Origin: Opitutia bacterium
GTDB taxonomy: Bacteria; Verrucomicrobiota; Verrucomicrobiia; Opitutales; JABJCN01
Assembly (NCBI GenBank): GCA_018668635.1
Contig: JABJCN010000067.1
Location: 1 to 53,902 of the forward strand
Length of the DNA stretch: 53,902 nucleotides
Direction of reading: 5' to 3'
Below, piece by piece: positions 8,264 to 16,439 of this stretch (position 1 is the first letter of the stretch; each line of letters starts with the position of its first letter). The translations under genes and the position numbers were made by a program. The notes beneath the pieces are model-generated. The model saw only the letters and a program-made list of their open reading frames with translations, was not told the origin of the DNA and ran no database searches.

Positions 8264-9301
8264 ATGTCCCTTGATATTCCTGAGTTTGCAGATATAGATG
8301 CCTTGGAGGATCATCTGTCCACACCTGATGTTCAGCTTATAGAGGAAATCTCCCATGTCTCCGGTGACATCATTGTACTGGGTGCCGGAGGAAAAATGGG
8401 GCCAACCTTGGCTGTAATGGCTAGAAAGGCTCTCGACTTGACTGATTCAGATGCACGGGTACTGGCCGTGGCTCGATTTTCTGATCCTTCAGTTCGGGAG
8501 CGGTTGGAGGTTTGTGGGGTCAAGACCTTGTCCTGTGATCTTTTGGATGTTGATGCCGTACAGAATCTTCCTGACGCACCCAATGTATTATTTATGGCGG
8601 GCATGAAATTTGGGGCATCCGGTAATCCTGCATTGACTTGGGCCATGAATGCCCTGGTTCCGGCAATTGTTGCCGAGCGCTATTCGGATTCCCGTATCGT
8701 TGTTTTTTCCTCGGGCAATATATATCCTTTTAGTGATATTGATTCTGGAGGAGCGACTGAGCAGACATTGCCTGCCCCACTTGGCGAGTATGCGCAATCA
8801 GTCTTGGCTCGAGAGCGTATTTTTGAGTACTTCGCTCATCGTGATCGTACCAATATACTTCAATACCGGCTAAATTATGCGGTTGAGCCACGCTACGGGG
8901 TTCCTGTTGATATTGCCCTCAAGTTGATGAATGATGACCCAATCGACCTGTCCATGGGGTATGTGAATTTAATTTGGCAAAGGGATGCCAATGAAATCGC
9001 CCTGAGGTGCCTTACCAAGACTGCCAATCCGCCGGCTATTCTCAATGTAACAGGGGCAACTACTCACTCTGTGCGCGAGCTTGCCGAGACATTGGGGGAT
9101 TGTCTCGGAAGGGAACCCGTATTCATGGGTAGGGAAAAACCAGTGGCACTCCTCAGTAATGCCACCCTCTGTCGTGAATGGTTTGGTGAACCCCCAACCC
9201 CATCGGACGCAATGTTGGAAGCCATTGCCGACTGGATTGGGAAAGATGGTGTGACGCTTGGAAAACCAACAAAGTTTCAGGTAAGAGACGGGAGCTTCTA
9301 G
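8264..9301 (+). CDS. NAD-dependent epimerase/dehydratase-like protein with altered YxxxK motif
   Basis: An extended short-chain dehydrogenase fold. The Rossmann glycine motif is VLGAGGKMGP (about residue 44-53), and the strand with the catalytic Ser/Thr reads IVVFSSGNIYPF. The Tyr region is EYAQSVLARE: the Tyr is present but the Lys of YxxxK is Val, so it may not act as a standard epimerase or dehydratase. C-terminal segments such as ILNVTGATT and VRELAETLG fit the family. Starts at an ATG without Shine-Dalgarno sequence, divergent from the sugar-acid-type operon, which suggests joint regulation. Substrate unknown. Confidence 0.8.
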   Translation: MSLDIPEFADIDALEDHLSTPDVQLIEEISHVSGDIIVLGAGGKMGPTLAVMARKALDLTDSDARVLAVARFSDPSVRERLEVCGVKTLSCDLLDVDAVQNLPDAPNVLFMAGMKFGASGNPALTWAMNALVPAIVAERYSDSRIVVFSSGNIYPFSDIDSGGATEQTLPAPLGEYAQSVLARERIFEYFAHRDRTNILQYRLNYAVEPRYGVPVDIALKLMNDDPIDLSMGYVNLIWQRDANEIALRCLTKTANPPAILNVTGATTHSVRELAETLGDCLGREPVFMGREKPVALLSNATLCREWFGEPPTPSDAMLEAIADWIGKDGVTLGKPTKFQVRDGSF

Positions 9302-9426
9302 TTTTTTTGAAATATCGTTGTCTCAAATTTTTCTCAACTTACTATTTATCTATTAATTTCATTAACTAGCTTCGCGCACGCACACGATGGAATCTGAGAC
9401 ATGCCTCTGAAAACAAACACTTCCAG

Positions 9427-10767
9427 ATGAATAATATATCACATCCAGAACAACCAATTCAATGCAACGATCTCCCTTGGCATTTTTCCCGCCGGGAGTT
9501 CCTCCATGTCGGAATGATAGGTGGGCTTGGATTGACTCTACCTGAATTTCTGAGGATGAAAGCCAATGGTGCCCAGAAATTCTATGAATCCAAGGAAGGT
9601 AAGGCCAAGTCGATCATTCATATTTACCTTCCCGGAGGGATGGCTCATCAGGAGTCCTTTGACCCGAAGCCCTATGCACCCTTGGAATATCGCGGTCCAA
9701 TGGGACATATTCCCACCAAGATTACCGGTGAACGCTTTGGAGAAACTTTCAAGGAAACCGCAAAGATAGCCGACAAAATAACCGTGTGTCGGTCCATGAG
9801 CCATGGCGAAGCTGCTCATGAGCGAGGCACCCACAACATGTTTACCGGTTATCGTCCCAGCCCGGCTCTTAAGTTTCCCAGTATGGGAAGTGTGGTCAGT
9901 CATGAGTTTGGTTCCCGTAAGAGCCTCCCTCCCTATGTATGCATTCCCAATGTTCCCAATGAATTTGCTGGCAGCGGTTATCTAAGCAGTGCTTACGGTC
10001 CGTTTGGGCTCGGTAGTGACCCTGCACAGGGTAGCTTTTCTGTTCGGGACCTTGGGTTGCCCAAGGATATATCCCTTGACCGGTTTGATCGTCGCAAGAG
10101 TATCCTGAACACTGTTGACGATCATTTTCGCAAACTTGAGAAGTCTGACAAGCTCAATGCGATGGATCAGTTCTATACGGATGCCTATCAGTTGATCAGT
10201 TCCAAGGAGGCTCGCGAAGCCTTTGACCTCAACAAGGAGGACGACAAGCTTCGGGATCGCTACGGTCGTAATGCCGCCGGCCAGAGAATTTTGATGGCTC
10301 GCCGCCTTGTCGAATCCGGTGTGCGTTTTGTTTCACTTACATACGGTGGTTGGGATCATCATGGTAATATAAAGAACGCATTCGAGAAACAGGCGCCTGA
10401 CTTGGACAAGGCATACGCCACCCTCATTTCCGATTTGGACGACCGTGGTCTCCTTGACGAGACACTTGTAATGATTTCATCCGAATTCGGCCGCACTCCC
10501 AAAATCAACCAGAACAATGGGCGGGATCACTGGCCCCGTGTCTTCAGTGTCGTCCTTGCGGGCGGAGGGATCAAGCGGGGGAGCATCTACGGTTCATCCG
10601 ATGCCTTTGCCGCCATGCCTGAAGAGAATCCACTTTCTGTTGAAGATCTTGCCACCACTATCTATAACCAACTGGGCATTGTTGCCGATAAGGAGTTGAT
10701 GGCCCCGGGGGATCGTCCGATTGAGATTGTTGATGGCGGTAAGGTTGTGAAGGATCTTCTCGCCTGA
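9427..10767 (+). CDS. DUF1501 family protein with Tat signal
   Basis: A DUF1501 (PF07394) protein of the alkaline-phosphatase/sulfatase-like fold, abundant in planctomycetes and verrucomicrobia. The N-terminus carries a twin-arginine type signal (SRREFLHVGMIGGLGLTLPEFL), so export of a folded protein is likely. Family segments include IHIYLPGGMAHQESFDPK, GEAAHERGTHNMFTGYRPS, RFVSLTYGGWDHHGNI, LVMISSEFGRTPKINQNNGRDHWP and DLATTIYNQLGI. First of four plus-strand genes (9427-19325) forming the typical DUF1501/DUF1549/DUF1553 neighbourhood. The biochemical role of the family is not established. Confidence 0.9.
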   Translation: MNNISHPEQPIQCNDLPWHFSRREFLHVGMIGGLGLTLPEFLRMKANGAQKFYESKEGKAKSIIHIYLPGGMAHQESFDPKPYAPLEYRGPMGHIPTKITGERFGETFKETAKIADKITVCRSMSHGEAAHERGTHNMFTGYRPSPALKFPSMGSVVSHEFGSRKSLPPYVCIPNVPNEFAGSGYLSSAYGPFGLGSDPAQGSFSVRDLGLPKDISLDRFDRRKSILNTVDDHFRKLEKSDKLNAMDQFYTDAYQLISSKEAREAFDLNKEDDKLRDRYGRNAAGQRILMARRLVESGVRFVSLTYGGWDHHGNIKNAFEKQAPDLDKAYATLISDLDDRGLLDETLVMISSEFGRTPKINQNNGRDHWPRVFSVVLAGGGIKRGSIYGSSDAFAAMPEENPLSVEDLATTIYNQLGIVADKELMAPGDRPIEIVDGGKVVKDLLA

Positions 10768-10840
10768 ACCCAGGAATTTGCCTTATTTTATAAGACCTAT
10801 ACTGGATGTAGGTCTCAATTGCTTTATCCAGCTTACAGAC

Positions 10841-13327
10841 ATGAAACGCCTGCAATTTCTCTCTCTAGTCGCATTCATATTATTTTCAGCAAATACCATT
10901 CTGCAATCCGCGTCACCAATTCTATCCAAGATCCTTCCTCGCGGAGGACAGAGGGGAAGTACAGTAGAGATGGTTTTCACGGGTCAACGTTTGCAGGATA
11001 TTCACCAGGTTCTTTTTTATTCATCAGGCTTTCAGGTTGAGAAGATTGAAGGGGATGAAAAGAACAACAAGCGGGCCACGGCTACCGTCAAGATTACTCC
11101 TGAATGTGTATTGGGTGAGCACCATTTGCGATTGGTCACATCCTCTGGATTAAGCACGCTGCATACTTTCTGGGTTGGTCCATTTCCATCCGTGCAGGAA
11201 ATAGAGCCCAATAGTGAATTCTCTAAGCCACAGGCTATCCCCATTAACCATACGATTGAGGGACGAGTGGACAATGAGGATGTCGACTTCTATGCTGTGG
11301 AAGGTAAGAAGGGGCAGCGACTTAGTGTCGAGGTGGAGGCACTGCGTCTCGGGAACTTTTTGTTTGATCCCTATGTTGCAATTCTCAACTCCAAACGGTT
11401 TGAGCAGGTTGCCGCTGACGATACTGCATTGTTGCTTCAGGATTGTTTTGCATCGATAATTGTTCCGGAAGACGGAACCTATTGGATAGAGGTTCGAGAC
11501 AGTTCCTACGGAGGTAATGGAAACAGTCACTATCGCCTTCATGTCGGAAATTTCCCTCGCCCCGGGGGAGTATTTCCTGCCGGAGGCAAGGCCGGTACAG
11601 AAGTCGAAGTCAGCTTCCTCGGAGACCAAGGTGAGTTACCAAACAAGAAAATCAATCTACCTTCCCAAGCGGATCCTTCCTTTGCGATTTTTGCTGATTC
11701 GGAGGGGCATATATCCCCATCCCCGAATCGTTTTCGGGTTAGTGAATTCGCGGATGTCCTCGAGATTGAACCCAATGAAAATCGTGCAAAGGTACCCATG
11801 CCGGAAATAACACCGCCCATGGCTTTCAATGGGATTATACAGGCTGAAGGGGATACTGATTATTTTACCTTCAAAGGACAGAAAGGACAACGTCTGGTTT
11901 TTACAGCCCATGCACGTTCTCTCCGTTCGCCTCTCGATCCTGTCATGAATCTTTACCATCAAGAGGGCAAGTCGTTAAAGAGCCTTAAGGGCAGTGATGA
12001 TGTCGGGCGTAATCCGGATAGTAAGTTTGACTTTACTCTGCCTGCGGACGGCCAGTATTTCCTCCGTGTTAGGGACCATTTGGGTAAGGGCGGCCCCAAT
12101 TATATTTATCGTATAGAGGTAGAGGATTTGCGCCCAGAATTAAGAACTTTCCTTCCCCAGTTTGGGAATAATGACACGCAGTCCCGCCAGATGATTCCTG
12201 TGGCACGCGGCAATCGCTATGCAAACGTTGTTCAGGTTACTAGACGTAATATCCGATCGGAATTGGATTACATTGCAAATAATCTACCACCCGGCGTCAA
12301 GATGCACGCCATGCGACTTCCGCCCGACATCGATCGCTTCCCCGTGGTTTTCGAGGCTGCTCCTGATGCTCCAATCGGCGGAACCCTGGTTGATTTGAAG
12401 GTTCGTCAAGTCCTGAAGCCCGAAGAAAAGCACTCACCTATTGAAGGCGGGTACAGCCACAACTTTGTACTGGTTCGAGGTCCCGGTAATACAGACATGT
12501 ATTCCACCTCTGTAAACCGGCTTGCCGTTTCAGTGACAGAGGAAGTACCGTTTAAAATCGAGATTGAGAAACCAGCCACACCCATTCTTCAGCGCGGTTC
12601 ATTGAGTCTCAAGGTTCGCGCAATTCGCAAGGAGGGATTTGATGAGCAGATCGTCCTTCGAATGCTTTGGAACCCACCTGGGATTGGTTCACGTGGTACA
12701 GTCAATATTCCCAAGGGGAAGAGCGAGGTTTCCTATCCATTGACAGCCAATGGTGGTGCTACTGTGGGCACATGGAAAATTGCCATACTTGGAGAGGCCA
12801 ATGCCCCCGATGGGCAGATTTTTGCCTCCTCAATGCTAACAGATCTCACGGTTGAGCAACCCTACCTCAACATGAAGATTGAAATGGCAGCCATCGAACG
12901 GGGCAAGGAGGGGGAGGTTTATTGCACGGTTGAAACTCTTCGTGAATTTGAGGGGGAAGCCCAGCTTCGTCTCATTGCACTCCCGTCCATGACCACGACT
13001 GTCCCTGTTACCATTACAAAAGATACCAAGGAAATTTCATTCCCAATCAAGACCGAGGTCAAGGCTCGTGCCGGAATAACCAAGAATCTTTTTATCGCAG
13101 CCAGCATTCCTGTTTCCGGGAACAAACTCAGCCAGACTGCCGCCAGTAGCGGGCACATTCGCATTGATAACCCGCCCCCGCCGAGGAAGAAGCCTCCGGC
13201 CAAGCCCAAGGTTGCCCCCAAGCCCAAGCCTGTTGTGGCACAAAAAGTTGTTGAAAAACCCAAGAAACCCCTCAGTCGACTGGAAAAGCTGCGGCTCCTT
13301 GCCAAGGAACGTGCCGGTGGCCAATAA
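10841..13327 (+). CDS. Secreted protein with PPC-type domains and Pro/Lys-rich tail
   Basis: I choose the ATG at 10841 (MKRLQFLSLVAFILFSANT), which begins a clear signal peptide; a TTG at 10778 would add 21 unlikely residues. The 828-residue protein has an IPT/TIG-like start (SPILSKILPRGGQRGSTVEMVFTG) and two bacterial pre-peptidase C-terminal (PPC) type beta domains, each recognised by a run like DVDFYAVEGKKGQRLSVEVEA or DTDYFTFKGQKGQRLVFTA. Further beta-rich segments follow. The last 50 residues are rich in Pro and Lys (PPPPRKKPPAKPKVAPK), perhaps a cell-wall or partner-binding tail. It lies directly between the DUF1501 and DUF1549/DUF1553 genes and presumably works with them outside the cytoplasmic membrane. 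Confidence 0.85.
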   Translation: MKRLQFLSLVAFILFSANTILQSASPILSKILPRGGQRGSTVEMVFTGQRLQDIHQVLFYSSGFQVEKIEGDEKNNKRATATVKITPECVLGEHHLRLVTSSGLSTLHTFWVGPFPSVQEIEPNSEFSKPQAIPINHTIEGRVDNEDVDFYAVEGKKGQRLSVEVEALRLGNFLFDPYVAILNSKRFEQVAADDTALLLQDCFASIIVPEDGTYWIEVRDSSYGGNGNSHYRLHVGNFPRPGGVFPAGGKAGTEVEVSFLGDQGELPNKKINLPSQADPSFAIFADSEGHISPSPNRFRVSEFADVLEIEPNENRAKVPMPEITPPMAFNGIIQAEGDTDYFTFKGQKGQRLVFTAHARSLRSPLDPVMNLYHQEGKSLKSLKGSDDVGRNPDSKFDFTLPADGQYFLRVRDHLGKGGPNYIYRIEVEDLRPELRTFLPQFGNNDTQSRQMIPVARGNRYANVVQVTRRNIRSELDYIANNLPPGVKMHAMRLPPDIDRFPVVFEAAPDAPIGGTLVDLKVRQVLKPEEKHSPIEGGYSHNFVLVRGPGNTDMYSTSVNRLAVSVTEEVPFKIEIEKPATPILQRGSLSLKVRAIRKEGFDEQIVLRMLWNPPGIGSRGTVNIPKGKSEVSYPLTANGGATVGTWKIAILGEANAPDGQIFASSMLTDLTVEQPYLNMKIEMAAIERGKEGEVYCTVETLREFEGEAQLRLIALPSMTTTVPVTITKDTKEISFPIKTEVKARAGITKNLFIAASIPVSGNKLSQTAASSGHIRIDNPPPPRKKPPAKPKVAPKPKPVVAQKVVEKPKKPLSRLEKLRLLAKERAGGQ

Positions 13328-13346
13328 AGTCCATTCCTCGAATTTG

Positions 13347-16300
13347 ATGAGCTACATGAATAAACTACTGACAATACTGTTTCTCGGATTGGTGATACAG
13401 CTCTGTGCAGAGGAACCAAACAAGGCGGTTGCCGTCCCACAGGAACCTGCAAAACCTGCCGAGGCAAAACCTGTGCAGGCACCAAAGCCACCGGAGACGA
13501 AACCCGAGGTTGTAAAACCTGCCGAGGTAAAGACTGAAGTGGCCAAACCTCCTGTCCCCAAACCTGAAACCCCGAAACCGGTTGCACAACCTGCCGTAGT
13601 CGCCAAGCCCTCACCGGCACCAGCGCCGGAAAAGCCTGTTGTTGCACCTGTGGTTGCGACCCCGGTGGTTGCCAAGCCCCCAATCCCGAATTTCCACAGT
13701 AAAATCCGTCCCATCCTTGAGGTCTCCTGTATCCAGTGCCATGGTATTGAGAAACAGAAGGGAAAGCTGCGTCTTGATCAATCTCCCTTTGCTCTAAAGG
13801 GAGGAGAAACAGGTCCGGCCATTGTGCCAGAGGATTTTGCCAAAAGCCTTCTCATCGAACGTATCGCTCTGGCTGCTGATCATGATGATATCATGCCACC
13901 CAAGGGTGATCCTCTTTCCCCCGATCAGGTCAAGTTGCTCAAGGATTGGATTGCCGGAGGTGCACCCTGGCCAAAGGATATCGAACTGCGTGCCAAGACC
14001 AGGGCCGATCTCGTTCGTGAACAACTCTTTGCCAATAAGAAGCTGGTAGCTGTTGAGGTCTTTCCTTCCAAGGTGAGCCTTGAGACCTCCTCTGATCACC
14101 ATAAACTTGTCGTGCTGGCCACTTACGATGATGATACCACACGTGATGTCACTCTCGATGCCACATTTTCAATTAGTGATGCCACCACGGCTCGTCTCGA
14201 TCGGAATGGCATTTTTCCCGCCAAGGATGGCTCAACCAGTGTGCGGGTTACTTTTGCCGGACGCAATGTTGATGTGCCTATCACTGTCAAGGATGCCTCA
14301 ACTCCCCGTAATGTCAGCTTTCGCCTTGATGTAATGCCGGTCTTCATGCGTGCCGGCTGCAATACCGGGTCCTGCCATGGGTCAGCCCGGGGACAGGATG
14401 GGTTTATGCTTTCCCTCTTTGGTTATGACCCAAATGGAGACCATCATCGCATCACCCGCCAACTCAGCACTCGTCGCATTAACCTAGCAATTCCCGAGGA
14501 GAGCATGTTACTGGAAAAGTCAATAGAAGCAGTGCCACACACTGGTGGTAAGTTGTTTGAGAAGGGGAGTCAGTACTACGATAGTATACTGACATGGTTG
14601 AAAGATGGTGCCAACAATGATCCTGCAGATATACCCCAACCAACCAGTATTGAGATACTACCTCCAAAACTTCTCCTGGAGGGGACTGGTGCCACCCAGA
14701 AAATGGCTGTTATTGCACGTTACTCTGATGGAACGGACCGGGATGTTACTGATCTTGCTGTTTTTCAGAGCAATAATGACAACAGCGCCAGTATTACCAA
14801 GGAAGGGGTCGTTACTGCGCAAAAGCGTGGCGAAGCTTTCATTATGGCACGTTTTGCCACATTCACGGTAGGTAGTCAGGCTATTGTTATTCCTGCCGGT
14901 CTTACTTATTCACGCCCCAAGGTCGCCGAGACGAACTATGTGGACAAACTCGTCAACGAAAAGCTACATAAACTTCGTGTTATTCCTTCAGGTCTTTGTT
15001 CTGATGAAGCTTTCATTCGGCGTACGAGTTTGGATATTGCCGGTGTCCTTCCCGATATTGAAGAGCAAACAAAATTTATATCCAGCACCGATCCCAAGAA
15101 GCGGGAGAAGTTAATTGATGAACTTCTTGATCGGAAGGAGTTCACTGAGATGTGGGTCATGAAATTTGCAGAACTCCTCCAGATTCGTACCCAACAGAAT
15201 AATCAGGTCAGCTATAAGGCGACACTTCTTTATCATAACTGGCTCAAGGAGCGCATCGCCACGAATGTACCCATCGACAAGATTGTACAGGAATTACTTT
15301 CCTCAACAGGGGGGACTTTCAAGGCGCCGGCTACCAATTACTACCAGATTGAGCGAGATACTCTAAAGGTTGCCGAGAATGCAGCACAAGTCTTCATGGG
15401 GATGCGCATTCAGTGCGCGCAATGCCATAATCATCCTTTTGACCGATGGACCATGGATGATTACTATTCCTTTGCAGCCTTCTTTTCTCAAATCGGGCGC
15501 AAGAATGCCGAGGACCCACGGGAAGTCATCGTATACAATCGTCGAAGTGGCGACATGAAACATAAGATTGATGGTCGTGTCATGTTGCCGAAATTTCTTG
15601 GTGGCGCCCAACCTGAAATTCCCAGGAGCACAGATCGGCGTGTTGTATTGGCTAAGTGGTTGGCTTCTGCAGAAAATCCTTATTTTGCCAGAAATCTGGC
15701 AAATATTGTATGGCAGCATTTTTTCGGTGTTGGGATTATTGAACCTGTAGACGATGTTCGAGTCAGTAATCCTGCTTCAAATCCTGAATTACTTGATGAT
15801 CTTTCGCACCGATTTACCGAATACAACTATGACTTTAAGCGCTTGGTTCGAGATATTTGCAACTCGCAAACTTATCAGCGAACCACCCATACCAATGAAA
15901 GCAATGTATCAGACACACGCAATTTTTCACATGCCAATCTACGTCGTCTGCGAGCTGAAGTCTTACTTGATGTAATCACTCAGGTTACCAGCACCAAGAA
16001 CAAGTTCAAGGGACTTCCTACAGGAGCCCGCGCAGTTCAGATTGCTGATGGTAATGTTAGCAATTATTTCCTGACCACATTTGGTCGTGCAACCCGGGAA
16101 ACGGTCTGCTCCTGTGAGGTTAAGATGGAACCCAGTTTATCTCAGGCACTGCATCTTTTGAATGGGGACATAACCCATAATCGTATTCGAAGTGGTGGCT
16201 TGGTGAATCAACTCCTGAATGTTGAAAAAAAGCCTCCAGTTGATGCCTTGGATTTTCTTTACAAAAGCACCCTCTGTCGTTCTCCATCTGTGGAGGAGCG

Positions 16301-16406
16301 GAAACCTATCCTTGCAGTTATAGAAAGCGAGGAAGACAAAAAGGGTGTTTTGGAGGATGTTTTCTGGGCACTATTGAACTCCAAGGAGTTTATTTTCAAT
16401 CACTGA
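13347..16406 (+). CDS. DUF1549/DUF1553 protein with cytochrome c-type domain and Pro-rich linker
   Basis: A frame opening at 13164 lies inside the previous gene; the plausible start is 13347 (MSYMNKLLTILFLGLV), which begins a signal peptide. Order of parts: signal peptide; a low-complexity Lys/Pro/Ala/Glu/Val linker of about 80 residues; a planctomycete-type cytochrome c domain with SCIQCHG (about residue 127); bacterial Ig-like segments with RDVTLDATFSI and RDVTDLAVF; GCNTGSCHG (C-x4-CH, about 338); DUF1549 with FIRRTSLDIAGVLPD and a second CxxCH, QCAQCHNHPFD (about 691); and DUF1553 with LANIVWQHFFGVGI. Length is 1019 residues. The CxxCH motifs suggest covalent haem and a periplasmic redox or scaffold role with the neighbouring DUF1501 protein; this is inference. 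Confidence 0.9.
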   Translation: MSYMNKLLTILFLGLVIQLCAEEPNKAVAVPQEPAKPAEAKPVQAPKPPETKPEVVKPAEVKTEVAKPPVPKPETPKPVAQPAVVAKPSPAPAPEKPVVAPVVATPVVAKPPIPNFHSKIRPILEVSCIQCHGIEKQKGKLRLDQSPFALKGGETGPAIVPEDFAKSLLIERIALAADHDDIMPPKGDPLSPDQVKLLKDWIAGGAPWPKDIELRAKTRADLVREQLFANKKLVAVEVFPSKVSLETSSDHHKLVVLATYDDDTTRDVTLDATFSISDATTARLDRNGIFPAKDGSTSVRVTFAGRNVDVPITVKDASTPRNVSFRLDVMPVFMRAGCNTGSCHGSARGQDGFMLSLFGYDPNGDHHRITRQLSTRRINLAIPEESMLLEKSIEAVPHTGGKLFEKGSQYYDSILTWLKDGANNDPADIPQPTSIEILPPKLLLEGTGATQKMAVIARYSDGTDRDVTDLAVFQSNNDNSASITKEGVVTAQKRGEAFIMARFATFTVGSQAIVIPAGLTYSRPKVAETNYVDKLVNEKLHKLRVIPSGLCSDEAFIRRTSLDIAGVLPDIEEQTKFISSTDPKKREKLIDELLDRKEFTEMWVMKFAELLQIRTQQNNQVSYKATLLYHNWLKERIATNVPIDKIVQELLSSTGGTFKAPATNYYQIERDTLKVAENAAQVFMGMRIQCAQCHNHPFDRWTMDDYYSFAAFFSQIGRKNAEDPREVIVYNRRSGDMKHKIDGRVMLPKFLGGAQPEIPRSTDRRVVLAKWLASAENPYFARNLANIVWQHFFGVGIIEPVDDVRVSNPASNPELLDDLSHRFTEYNYDFKRLVRDICNSQTYQRTTHTNESNVSDTRNFSHANLRRLRAEVLLDVITQVTSTKNKFKGLPTGARAVQIADGNVSNYFLTTFGRATRETVCSCEVKMEPSLSQALHLLNGDITHNRIRSGGLVNQLLNVEKKPPVDALDFLYKSTLCRSPSVEERKPILAVIESEEDKKGVLEDVFWALLNSKEFIFNH

Positions 16407-16439
16407 GTTATTACGGGGAGTAACAATTGAATAGGTAAA

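Noticed and set aside
10778-10840. TTG start of the PPC-domain protein
   Set aside because: Would place 21 residues before a clean signal peptide that starts at 10841.
13164-13346. N-terminal extension of the DUF1549/DUF1553 protein
   Set aside because: Lies inside the previous gene in another frame; a signal peptide begins at 13347.
12919-13714. Long minus-strand frames (254 and 120 codons) opposite the Pro-rich segments
   Set aside because: They mirror Lys/Pro/Ala-rich codons of the plus-strand genes; low complexity, no start signal.
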